The notes under the pieces are model-generated. The model ran no database searches, was not told the DNA's origin, and was given only the letters and a program-made list of their open reading frames with translations. A stretch of DNA of 64,000 bases, taken from NCBI GenBank assembly GCA_014706295.1, contig JACSVZ010000001.1, forward strand, positions 37,434,318-37,498,317. The letters run 5' to 3'. A program made the position numbers and the translations under genes. The DNA comes from Lycocorax pyrrhopterus obiensis (lineage: Eukaryota; Chordata; Aves; Passeriformes; Paradisaeidae). Positions 20,716 to 32,439 of this stretch are shown piece by piece. The stretch's first letter is position 1. Each line of letters starts with the position of its first letter.

Positions 20716-23375
20716 CCTGGAAAACAGATTTTGGATTTATCAAAACCCTGAAAACTTCTTGAAAACTTAACGGGAGTACTAATGCTATATTTGATCTTTC
20801 CTGTTACATTGCTACCCTAGACTGACAGACAGGGTAAAGGAAAAAAGAAAAATCTGACTTTAACAAATAGAATGGAGAAAAATTATAAGCAGCTTATGAG
20901 TAATATTAGGATATGGCAATTTTTCCACTCTTCTGATTAACCTATGCTATGGGAAATAAGATGCCTGTAAAAATGACCCCTGTAGGATGTCACATGTAAA
21001 TCAATAGGTGAAGGAATAAACAGTTCAGCACTTTCCTAAAAGTTTTTGTGTTTGGCAGAACATGGTGAGATTCCTTAAAGTTCAGAGACTTGGGCCATTT
21101 GATAAATACTGCAAAGGGGGAAAAAATGGGCCTATCAAATTAACATCAGAAGCCCTATTAGGTCCCGAGAAAGAGGGAAATACATACCTCTCCTGGGTCC
21201 ATTTCTAGCTACGGTATGTTTTACTCTCACAGTATGCTGGCAAACCTTTTTATATCAACAATAAATGTGTGTTAACATATAGGGCAAGATTCCCAAATAA
21301 GAAGTGTGAATGCATCAGAAGTGACAACCTGGAATGCTATTTTTTTTCTGTTTATGTTCAAAGGACAGAAATAGCCAAGTATCAAAGGTCTTGTTTACCT
21401 ACATAATGTCCTGAGCATTGGAATTTCTACCATAAGGATTAAGCCTCATTAGAGATACAGAAAGTGGCTGAAGGAGAAAAAGGAGGTAATCAAGGCTGAA
21501 AGTAACATGATTGCTTTTGTTAGAGTGTTTCAAACTTTACCTAAATGTGCAAGAGTTGCTATATTCATTTTATTACTAGAAAAAATTCTTTGTACTTTCT
21601 ATGACATGATATTATATGTGGCATGATATCTACATCTGCAAAAGCTCTGTCAAGAAAACCTCTATGAGACAAAGTTTATTAGTGCAGACGTGGAACTATT
21701 CTTGTGCAACTATATTCCTTTTGGGACCAAACAACTACCTTTCAGGCCAATTAGTTCTGCATCAAGTGGAAGTACCAGCTCAGGTCAGCTCTCCATTACA
21801 GGATTTAAACATGCCTCAAGTCACTACCAAACCTTTCAAGATTTTACCTGATGTCATAAAAAACCTTTCCTGTTAGCAATTTATTTAAATTGCTGAGATG
21901 GAAGGTTTCCTTTGAAAATCTGTTCCATTAGTTCCAGCTAGTCAAAAATATTGAATGTTTGAATATATGCAAGTCCACACATAGTACAGGTCTATTCCTG
22001 CTACTTGTAACACCCAACAGAATATTATGAAGCCAAGAGTCTGACTACAGACATAATTTTGTCCTTTGCACAAAAAAAACCAACAACCCCTCTGATTAAA
22101 AAGTGAGAGAAGCAGAGGCCAAATCTACCTTTTTTTTTTTTTTTCTTCATTTTGTCACCACTTATGGGCAGTCTTACAGTCATGGATCAGCCAAAATCTC
22201 TGTTGCCTTCAGATGACAGGACTGAGACCAATATATGACTCAAATTGCCAGAATCCTTACACAGTTTCTGCAGCAGACATTTCCTTTCTATTTTAAAGGT
22301 TAATCCAGATCACATCTGAAACCAAGCATGTTATATAAAGGGGTTTATGTGTATTTGACTTAGAATTACTACAGTATTGAGAGTAATGCTCATTACAGTA
22401 GAATAAGTGCTAGTACTTTGAATAGTCTTTCCTGGGTTGCTCTCTGGGGATGTGTGGAGTGGTATTGTGAGCTTATGAATATGAAAGCTGTCTGAACATA
22501 AATTCGAGCTGCTTTAAGAAAAAGAAGTTTAATCATGGCACAGTATATAATATAATGATCCTCTTAGCTAGACTATAGTAAGATAAACTTTAATCATAAT
22601 CAGAGTTGTACTTGCAGGTACATTTACAGGACATTTTTTTGCCACAATATTATGCAGAGTTATGAATTTATTTCCCCCTGTGCATACGATTTGAATAAGG
22701 TAGGGAAAATGGTCCTACGTACTGGGAAAGATCATCTTACTCGTGGTAAAAGCTCTTTTAAGGCACTTTTGGTATGATCTACACTAGTTCTCAAAGTTAA
22801 GTTTGTTCTTTGGAGTTTTTATATAATGTTCAGGTTTACAAGGCAAAGAGTTCGTTAGAAAATTGCTCAGGGAGTGGAATTTCTCAACTAATAACTATAT
22901 GAGGTCAGTAATTTTTCTAGTCTTTCTTTTAATTTGCCTCTTTATCACAGAAATTAAGGTCCCTCAGTGTGCAAACCTATTCTAGAATGTTATAGTGTTT
23001 CTGAATGATGCCTGATAACTGAGAGGCTGTTTTATTAATTAGTAAAAATAAATGATTGTGTAGTTATCTAAACAATTTTTGAGAAAGTGTCTGTAGACAT
23101 GAAAGCTCTGTTTGATGCCAGTTTCCAGATGTTGGCCTTTCTAGAACTGCACCACTGCAAGATAGAGTAGACTGACGACATTAATAACTGGTAACTGAAT
23201 ATGTGAGGTATTTTGATATTTACAACACATTAGATTTGTAGTTAAGACTTGATTTAAAATAATTGCTGATCTTTCATTAATTCGGCTTGCAGTACTGTTG
23301 ATGCCTTAGGTTTTAACTTTCATATTTTTCAAATCCTGTACTGCCTAGTGTGTAACTCTGAAGTTTCTTGTCACC
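20716..23375. other. Unique AT-rich DNA, nothing recognised
   Basis: A T15 run lies at 22130-22144. I recognise no element, RNA gene or exon. The 86-codon frame at 21616-21876(+) is uncharacterised. Confidence 0.6.
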
Positions 23376-23740
23376 TGTTAACTTCTGCTCTCTCATGCTA
23401 GGTAGACATAACAAAGCCTCTCCAGGCCTGCTCTCCAAGGACACTCAGCCCGTCCTAGGCCCAAAATGTAAACCAAAGCCTCTAAAGGGGAAGAGGAGGG
23501 GGCAAGCTTGGGGAAACGACATCATTAACTAAAGCTTTAATTGGAGAATTAACCCTGATATGCAAATGTGCAAAACTTTTAAAAGTGTGAAGAACTCATG
23601 ACCTGTTGTCCATCTTGGGGTCAATCTTGGCAGTAGCCTCTGGCTCACCAGGGTGTACATTTGAAGGCCCTTCAAATAAATACCTACCTTTATTCCCTTA
23701 TTCTTGTCTAGCCTCTGTTTTTAGGTGGCTTCTTAAGGCA
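23376..23740 (+). mobile_element. Probable short solo LTR (365 bp)
   Basis: The proposed ends are TGTTAA at 23376 and TTAAGGCA at 23740, with flanks TCACC (23371-23375) and TCACT (23741-23745) matching at 4 of 5. A TTTTAAAAG TATA-like box lies near 23577 and AATAAA at 23675-23680, about 65 bp before the end and followed by a T-rich stretch. Composition is richer in G and C than the neighbours, with blocks such as GGGGTCAATCTTGGCAG. A short LTR with this promoter spacing fits a class I or class III retrovirus. Boundaries are inferred and the family is not named. Confidence 0.6.
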
Positions 23741-23961
23741 TCACTGTTGCTGGTAGGCTTTTCATTGTCCTGATTTTCTCACCTGTAAATGTTTAGTGCA
23801 GTTATTTCACTACCAGTAACTAACACTAGATTAACATAATTACATTCCTTTGCTACATCATCAAAGGGAGAAACGAACAAGTGATCTAAGTTGTGGTCAT
23901 TATTGCAGCTCTGTACCTAAATGATTGAGTAATGATCAGGGCAAATATTCAAGCACTCGTG

Positions 23962-24555
23962 TGTTGTTTTTATCTAGGATAGAGTTAACTTTCTTCATAG
24001 TAGCTGGATAGCTTCACAGTCTATGTTTTGGATCAGTAAGTGTTTTGGATTTGTGCTGAAAACAGTGTTGATAAGACAGGCATGTTTTTACTCTTGCTGA
24101 CCAGCACTTGCCCAGAGTCAAGGTCTTTTCCGCCTCTCAGCCTACCCTAGTAGTGAGCAGGTACATAAGGAGCGGGAAGGGGATACAGCCAGAACAGCTG
24201 ACCCCGACTGACCAGAGGGATATCCCACATCATGTAGCATCATGCTTAGCATACAATGCTGGGAGAAGAAGGAAAGGAGAGTCATTTGGAGTGATGGCAT
24301 TTGTCTTCTGAAGTAATCACTAATGCGTGATGGTTCCCTGCTTTCATGGAGATGGCTGAACACCTGATGGGAAGTATTGAATGAATTCCTTATTTTTCTT
24401 TGTATACATGGCTTTTGCTTTATCAATTTAAATGACTTTATCTCAAATCATGAGTTTTCTCACTTTTACCCTTTTGATTCTCTCCCACATCTCACAGAGG
24501 GGAGAGTGTTCAAGAGGCTGAGTGACACATTGTCATCTGGACATAAACCGTGACA
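23962..24555 (+). mobile_element. Solo LTR, common avian type (about 594 bp)
   Basis: It matches a widespread avian LTR: AGAGTTAACTTTCTTCATAG, then GTTTTGGATTTGTGCTGAAA, AACAGCTGACCCCGACTGACC, GTGATGGCATTTGTCTTC, GATGGCTGAACACCTG and the TAAACCGTGACA end at 24555. The TATA-like box is degraded (GCATACAATGCTGG at about 24249) and the polyadenylation site is ATTTAAATGAC near 24424. It belongs to the same family as the minus-strand copy at 54406-54993. The start is uncertain by a few bases, and flanks TCGTG / ATGTG match at only 3 of 5. No internal retroviral sequence adjoins it. Confidence 0.85.
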
Positions 24556-24566
24556 ATGTGTCACTC
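24520..24566. repeat. Perfect 16-bp inverted repeat across an LTR end
   Basis: Left arm GAGTGACACATTGTCA (24520-24535) and right arm TGACAATGTGTCACTC (24551-24566) are exact reverse complements with a 15-nt loop. The right arm is half LTR (TGACA) and half flanking DNA. Confidence 0.95.
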
Positions 24567-25244
24567 TGTTTTCCTGTGCACCATGCATGGGCAGCACTTA
24601 AAAAAGTTTGTTCCATTCTACTACATAGGAATACGCTGTTCAATTTTTCCGGGTGTCTGTCAATCCTACCGGATTTTCATAAAACACCTTGAAAACATTT
24701 TGTCTATCTAGAGTCACAAGAGTGACCGGGTCAAGAATCCAAATAGTCAGGTGACGGAACTTTCTGGTATGCTACAGGTGCTATCCAGTGTGCACACCTG
24801 ATTTCTTTCTATGGAAAAGTCACAGTGATTGGATGGGAATTATGTTGATGCATGATTAAGACGTCATTGGAGAATTTAGTAGAACCAAGAGGTGAGTCTA
24901 AAACTGGTCACAGAGGTGGCCTTGGAGCTGAGGTGTCAACACTGAGACTAGAAGAAGCTCTGATGTGAGGACTCTACACCCTGCAGAGCTGCCCAGTTAT
25001 CCAGGGGATGACTGAGCCTCCTGGGCTACCTCCTCTGCTTCCTGAGGTTAAAACCAGACAACCACAAGAGGAACCCAGGAAGAATCCCTGTCAATTTCTG
25101 TCCAGTTTTTAACAAAACCGGACTGAAGCCAAGATGGTTTTGATGGAATACTTCCGATCTGTAGATGGTACACCTGAAAAAAGTCATCAGCCTTAGATTT
25201 ATAATAGCACCATAGTAGATAGATAAAAGTCCCAATGGACATCA
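24567..25244. other. Unassigned DNA between LTR and CR1
   Basis: No match is recognised. The part at about 24890-25100 is somewhat richer in G and C, and may be an unrecognised repeat or unique sequence. Confidence 0.5.
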
Positions 25245-26190
25245 GTGTTATGTACCAGTGTTAGTTAATATCTTCATTAACGGCATAGACAAAGGGATCG
25301 AGTGCACCCTCAGTAAATGTGCATGTAAGTGGTGCGGGTGACACACCTGAAGGATGTGATGCCATCCAGAGGGACATGAACCAGCTTGAGAAGTGGGTCC
25401 ATGGGAATCTCATGTGGATTAACAAGACCAAGCGCAAGGTGCCCCACCTGGGCTGGGGCAATCCCCGGTATCAACACAGGCTGGGGGATGAACGGACTGA
25501 GAGCAACCCTGCAAAGAATGACTTGGGGATGCTGGTGGTTGAGAGGCTGGACGTGATCCAGCAATTTGGGCTTGTAGCCCAGGAAGGCAACTGTGTCCTG
25601 GGCTGCGTCAAAAGCAGTGTGGCCAGCAGGGCGAGGGAGGGGATTCTGCCCCTCTGCTCTGCTTTTGTGAGACCCCACCTGTAAGGCTGCATCCAGCTCT
25701 GGGGTCCCCAGCACAAGAAGGACATGGACCTGTTGGAGACAGTCCAGAGGAAAGGCACCAAGATGATTAGAAGGATGGAATACCTCTTCTATGATGAAAG
25801 GCAGAGAGAAATGAGATTGTTCAGCCTGAAAAAAGAGAAGGCTTCAGGGTAACCTAATTGCAGCCTTCCAGTATCTGAAAAGAACCTACAAGAAAGATGT
25901 AGAAAGACTTTTTGCAAGGGCATGTAGTGATAAGACAAGAGGGAATGGCTTCAAACTGGAAGAGAGTAGGTTTGAATTAGATATTAGGAAGAAATTCTTT
26001 ACTGTGAGGGTGGTGAGGCACTGGGACAGGTTAAGAATGTGTGAATATCCCATTTCTGGAAGTGTTTTCGGCTGGGTTGGATGGGACGTTGAGCAACTTA
26101 GTCTGGTGGAAGGTGTCCCTGTTTATAGTAGGGGAGTTTGAACTAGATGATCTTTAAGGTCCCTTACAACACAAACCATTCTATTATATC
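25245..26190 (+). mobile_element. CR1 LINE, 5'-truncated, well-preserved 3' part
   Basis: It begins near GTGTTAGTTAATATCTTCATT, in the reverse-transcriptase region just before the catalytic FADD box. The box itself is altered: where the consensus reads roughly KFADDTKLSG the copy reads CACGTAAGTGG-like sequence with a deletion. It continues through a long ORF2 C-terminus, then TTTACTGTGAGGGTGGTGAGGCACTGG, GAACTAGATGATCTTTAAGGTCCCTTACAA and a short tail ending at about 26190. The length is about 945 bp, one of the better-preserved copies in the window. Confidence 0.92.
25319..25684 (+). pseudogene. CR1 ORF2 C-terminal domain (121-codon frame)
   Basis: Recognisable in order are DTPEGCDAIQRDMNQLEKW, HLGWGNPRYQHRLGDE, DLGMLVVERLDVIQQ, VLGCVKSSVASRAREGIL and SAFVRPHL. 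This is the segment of CR1 ORF2 that follows the reverse-transcriptase active site. The frame is open without interruption but stops (TAA at 25682) exactly where the consensus continues with EYC.QLWGPQ. The first ATG is not a native start. It has no catalytic residues and is not expected to be functional. Confidence 0.88.
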
Positions 26191-29100
26191 TGAAGCCATC
26201 ATTCATCGAACAGTGTTTATTTTTGAGAAACTCTAAATTTGTGAAATTAACCTATTTTGCATCCTGCCTAGATTGTTTAAGTGAAAATTCTCATGGAAAA
26301 TAGGTCACATACGGGATATTCTCTGTCTTTTAACAGCGTGGGTAAGGACTGGAGACATGGTTGCAAGTAGTAATTGCCACCTCCTTGGGAAAGAGCTCGA
26401 AATGTCTAAATTTGCCTTTTCATTCTTCATCAAAAATTTGAATGCCATGATAAATAAATAATTAATGTTTGAACAAATAGCATCTGTTGAAAATATACAT
26501 TTTTGCAAAGGCAATGCACAAAATACCCTCGTGAAAATACTTGCATGTTTTTATATAAAAGTCAAGTACAAAAATAATGCACTTCTTAAGAATACATATA
26601 AAACAGTCATTTTAATTCTGTGGGTAGCACCCAATGTGGGAAAATGAATAGGAGAAAAAAAATTGTATGTGATGCTGCAATCACTCAGAAAAATATTTTT
26701 CCTGTAGTATGTTAATACATAATACTCAGAGAATTATAGCAAAAGGATATGTAAATATATTCAGTGGCTTCATCTCCCTGTCAAGTATTCCTACCTCTTT
26801 TAAATAACCTTTGTTCTGAGTTCAATTTACATTCTGGTTTTGATTGCAATTTGCTTTTTTTTTGTAACTCTTTCCCTGTAAATGCCAGGAGAAGCCTTTT
26901 TGCAGAGCACTAAGCTGCACATTTCTGAAGGGACCCGCACGAGGTGGGCGGAAAGAGGTGGGTGAGAGCTGAGAAGAAGGTGCACTGCCACCAGATCCAG
27001 ACTGATGGAACATAAGGAATAAAGGCTTTTAAGCATTTTTAGGGAGAGGAAACGAAAAGAAGGAAACAGGGCTGATGAAGTACAGAGCCCAAGGAGAAGA
27101 CAAACATTTCTATAGTGCTGACCCTTGCCTTTGAGCTGACAAAACTAGGTAAAAGAGCTGGGGCCTCTTGCAGGGAAGACATTCAGGACCTAGCCAAAAC
27201 TTGGCTGCCGTCAACAGAGAAAAAAACCCCCAAAAGAGTGTTACAATCCTTCTTATATGTGGAAGAGGGATTCTGTTTATGTGGGGTTTGCATTACAGAG
27301 ATTTTAACTGTTGGCAAGTAGCATGGCAAAACAAAAATAGTTTGGTAGAGCAAAACATAGTGCTGAAGGCCTCATGACTGAAAAGCAGTTCAGTGGGGTC
27401 TGCTTCATAGTAGCTCCATTTTGGCTGCATGTCAAACGCTCATTCCTGTTCCAACCTAAAATGCCATTGTTAAGTGCGCTCAGATATGGTGTAGTATATT
27501 ATGTCAAACCAGACATGACTTACTGAAAGGATGCTGGCAGGAAATACTGATGATACAATCTTAGCCTGAAACCTAGGTAAGAATCATTAAAAATGTATTG
27601 GCAAGAATCCCAAAGGTATTTAAAAACAAATAAATGATCCTTGAAGGATGTGTATGAAAAGGAGAAAGAAAGAAAAAAAGGTAAATGCTGAAAAAAACCC
27701 ATCATCAGGTTCCCACACAGACTATAAATTTTTTCATTAGTAATGATGTTATTGAACTGTAAAATGGTTGTGTCAGTGTCACCCTTCTTATATTCTTGCT
27801 TTTATATATTTGTACATATACTTGCAGGAAAAATAAAAAAAAAAAGACAACTTAGAAATTAAATCATGTCTGGCTGACTAAGCCAATGTTATAGGAAAAG
27901 TATAATAATAATAATTAGAATAATTATTCTTAGACAAAGTCTTAGTAAAATCTACCCATTTAGTTTCTCTCTTTTTCTCTATTTTTATTATCTTAGTGTC
28001 AAATATAACATATTGCTTTAGATATAAAAGTGTTGTTCATTCCAGCAGTTGCATTTAGTCTAAAGTTTTGATCTGGGAATTATGCTTTATTTCTGTCAAC
28101 ATATACTATACTAAGTCCTATCATTTCTTCATCCACTTTGATAAATGTAGGTAATTTGCAATGTTCATTGCCTTCTTTTATTCTATGCAGGCTAATTTCT
28201 ATAAACAAAAATAATTATTCTGTAATTTATACCTAAAAGAAAACAATGGTTGTTGAAAAAAAAAATAAATGTGAAGGGGAGATCTAATGATAAAATTCAG
28301 ATTAGGTTTATGAGAACTACTGGGAGCTATACCTTTCTTTACCTCTAAAAGTCTGAAATCCTGACATTCCAAAGCCAAGCCATTTAAATATGTGTGTAGT
28401 ATATGTACTATTTTCATTTGGTAGATGTGGGGCACTTTTTTACAAAAATGGTCCATCAGTATGGTCCATCAGTAGACTGGATTATTAGAGGTTTTATGGA
28501 AGTGTGCTGAACTGCAGTCTCCAGAGGGCTGGTATCTGTCGCTGCCATATTAGATTTAAGCTGCATACAAATTCCTTCCTCCTCTGAGGCAGGAAATATT
28601 AAAGCTTAGATAGAAAAATCCCAGAAATCCTAGAAAGGGAAAACTATAAGTAGCATTTTGTCTTGAAGTCATGTGACACAGAAAGGTGGTAAGAGCTAAA
28701 AACAGCAGGCTCACAAATTTCAAAAGACACAAGCACTGGAGAGTGATGAGCACTGTTGGGTTATTGTCCCACCATTCCTCTCTGGGTATATCATTACCCA
28801 GAGCCAGTCCTGAGGATAACTTGCTGGCATGGCAGCTTGCTGGGCTTTGAAGCACCCTTGGGGTCCATACTTGACAAAACGATGTGGACAACCACTGATA
28901 AACACCTGATGCATGCTGAGGGATGTATGTAGTTATCTTTGCAAGAAGATATTTTACATCTGTATTGCTGTGCTGCCCTTCTTGAAGAGAAGCATAACTG
29001 CATAAAACACTCATTTAACAGTAAACTCCATCCATATAGGAGAGATTTTGCTGTTTTAACTCTGTCAGCATAGATAAAAAGCAGGATCTTAAGAAATGAC

Positions 29101-32100
29101 AGAATGTGGTATCAAGAAAGTATTATTATTCCTATTTGCGTGTAAAAACTGGAGGAGGGAGAGAGGCACTGGTTTCACAAGGCCACATGCAAAGATAATG
29201 ACAGAGTACAGAACAAATCCAGGTGTCTCTCTACCAAGTTCACTGATCTAAATTACTATCTTTTGTGCATTTTACCAACATGCCATACTCTGTGGTCTTC
29301 TATACCACTCTGTTCTGAAGTGATGAAAGCTTAGCTGCTAAAACTGCTGATTTTACTGGAAGGCAATTTATAATATGCCTGGGTTTGACCACATCTGTCA
29401 TTTTTACCTGACTTCAGCTATATTAATAAATCAAATTTGAAAATGAGACTAAACAGCTAATTTTACTTTGGAGATCCATTTGAAGGAAATGAAGTTCAGA
29501 GTGTTTTCAGTTTTTGCATCAAGCTCTTTGTTTCTTTGATGGGCAGTTACACGGTTTTAGCTTTGAGTCATTTTTATTACTATCAGCTCCTAGTTTGCAA
29601 GATTTATTTCTCTGTAAAATGATTTGGACTTGTTACTCTCTTAATTTGTACATTATCGCTATGTGGGATGGAAATTCCTAAGGACTGGACTTACATTACA
29701 ATACAAGACTTTATTTGAGTTTGTGCTGAGTGGCATTTTGTTATCTGCTGATCTTTTAAACTGGGATAACTTAAGTGAAAAGACAAAGGAGACTTTATTG
29801 TTTGTGGATATATTGTTATTATGGATTCTGGGTTCATTTTAGTAACTTTGGACCACAATATTTGGAAATGCTTGCTGAGGGTAAATATGGTAAGGTAAGG
29901 AGCAGCAGTAAACCTCCATTATGGTTTTCTGGCTACTCACCACTTCATTAATTTTGCTCAATTAAGCTAGGTTTTCTAGAATTCTTTTTTGATAACCCCT
30001 GGCATTACTTCTTCATTTTCTCTTGCTTATTTCTGCAAGAGAGGTGAAAACATAACTGAGAGCTTATTCCCTGGTTGTTTGTTTATTTGGCAATGCTGTT
30101 TGTTTGTTTATTTGTTTATTTTTAGTTTGCTTCTAAAATCTTATTTCTTAAGTGCCAGGAAGGGTGATCAGATTTGACGGTCAAATTACCCTATCACTTG
30201 CACATCTGTTCAGTGAATTCATGAAATTGAATCTAGTTTTCTAAATCTGACACCCTAGAATCCCTACAGAGTACAGATAGTTTACCACCTTAGTATATAT
30301 TTTATATTATATATACTACTTCATTTGACACATACTAGGCATTTACTTGGAGTGAATTGTGTTTTCTACAAGTGTTTATAGTTTTTGGCATCCTCTCTAG
30401 CAGCATCAGGTGACTACCAAATACTCATCACCGAGTGTGAAGGTGTAATCTTTTAGTAAGATAAATTCCACTACATCAATCCTACTTCAAAATATGTTGA
30501 AGAAAAAAGCTTCAAAGCTTCATTCTTCAATGAGATGCTTGAACTGTTATATTTACAAAATCACATACTCAAGCTAATTAATTGTGTTCTAATTATTGCA
30601 TCTGTAGAAAAGGAATATAATGTTCCAAGTAAAGAAATGTTGGTGTGAATTCATTATGATTAAGTTACAGTGTCCTTCAGAGAAGATTCAGTGTTTGAAT
30701 GAAGTGGAAACATCCAGAAACTTCCATCCAGACAACAGAAATGTCCATTATAAGGTGTCATTATTAATCTTTATTAAAAAAATATTTCTGCTCTCCAACC
30801 GTGAAATGCAAGTTCCTTTAAAAACTTTAAATTCATAATAAATAGAAATATGTAACCGTCAAAGTGTAGGTCACTTAAAATTTAAAATGACAAAAAGATT
30901 GCAATGTATGAATGCCTCCTACATGATTCATTGTATAAAAGTAGCATAAATAAGTAACATGAATATTTTCATATATGTTACCTATAGACTTTTTTTAGTA
31001 TGTCTTTTGGATTTTTGTTTCACTTATATATTGATTTTGTTATGGATCCATGTTACCACTCAGTAAGTAGCATGTTGTGACCTAGGATGTAAATTGTTAT
31101 TGCAGTCTCAGAACTGTATCTTATATAATTCTATATCCAGGTTTATTAGTATTTTTAGGACTTGATTTCTTTTCTCTTTTTTTTTCCTTTCCAGTTCTTT
31201 AATGATGTGAGTATGAAACAGTATCAACCTCTTTCAATCAGCAATTTTATAAAGTCAACAAGAAATTCCAAAGAGCAAGAGATCTACTGTATCCATCCTC
31301 CCATATTTTTCCTTTTCTTCCATTTGCTGATGATGACTTAAAAATGTTCATTGTCTATTTTGTGTTAATAGCAATACAGCTTTTTGCCACCTTATTGCTT
31401 ACACCTGTGCCAATAAATAAAACAGGACAGCACCAATTCTTTAGCTCTAAGAGTAAATGATATGACTTTGCATCACATGGACTAAGCAACTTATATTTAA
31501 GTGTGTTATCAACATTATTCTCATACTAAATTCAAAACACAACACTGTATCTGCTAATGGTAAAAAAATTCCCTCTGTCACAAGTTACATTACCTGCGAA
31601 ACAAGCAGGTGTAAAAAATACAGCAGAGGGCATATCAAAGATATGGGCATATCACTGTGGATGCTAACTATCCTAAGTTTCTGTCTTGGAAATGCTTAGT
31701 TTACTGACAAAGGCAAGGAAAATAACGTAAAGGCATTCTCTTGGAGATTTAGACTGTGTAGATAAGACAGATTGTGAAGAGAAGTCAAGGATAGGGATGG
31801 GGTAATGACATTGAATGAAGAAATCTCTCTTGTTACATGTTACAAAGCACTGGAAAATGTTGTTCTCTAGTCATTCAAGTCAGACATGAATGTAACATTC
31901 TTTTCCCAAATGCCTGGATTTTATGCCTATGCATGAAACTGGGAATGGTGCACAAAATTTAACTCAATATGGAGACAGAACATGGGAGCTGGCCAAACTA
32001 GGAAGCATTCTTGCATCCTCTGTCATTGTTATTTGGTTAATGTAGTACTCTTACAGAATGCATGACTTCACACAGGTCTTACACCTGACTGATTTTAAGA

Positions 32101-32439
32101 TGATGCTTTCATTTTTCTGAGGTCAGATATCTTCTTTAAGATGTTAGTTTTCTGGGCTTGTGTACTCCATATTGCATTCTTCCCAAATCCTGAGCAACAC
32201 TAGTTTTGAACTTTATACCATAAAGCATTTAAAGCACTGGCACTAAGGGTTTGTTGTTTTCTTCAGTTAACTGATAGTGAATCTGAGAAAGAGAATGCAA
32301 GGTATTTCTTTGGTGATTTATGAGTTCTCTACCATGTATTGCTACTTAGTTACATGCTGCTTAAAAATCAGACCCCTTCAAGTTTTAGTAAGGGTGTGTT
32401 TACAGAATAAATTGTGAGGATGCGAGTAACCTGTGATTT
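26191..32439. other. Long AT-rich stretch without recognised genes
   Basis: Contents that can be named are a G/C-richer unassigned part at about 26890-27420, an AAT-rich run near 27904-27930, a 13-bp perfect tandem duplication at 28448-28473, TTTG/TTTA-rich sequence at about 30077-30126, and a small 9-bp-arm palindrome at 30291-30318. The longest non-repeat frame of the window, 152 codons at 28556-29014(-), lies here but shows no domain pattern. Confidence 0.6.
28448..28473. repeat. 13-bp perfect tandem duplication
   Basis: ATGGTCCATCAGT occurs twice head to tail with no mismatch, which suggests a fairly recent slippage or repair event. Confidence 0.9.

Noticed and set aside
23376..24555. 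A short provirus with two LTRs
   Set aside because: The two LTRs are unrelated in sequence and only 221 bp separate them.
28556..29014. 152-codon minus-strand open frame, the longest outside repeats
   Set aside because: A rough estimate for stop frequency in this composition gives about one such frame by chance per 64 kb. There is no recognisable domain, and a hydrophobic stretch alone is not evidence.
30291..30318. 9-bp-arm AT palindrome
   Set aside because: Such palindromes are expected by chance in TA-rich sequence.
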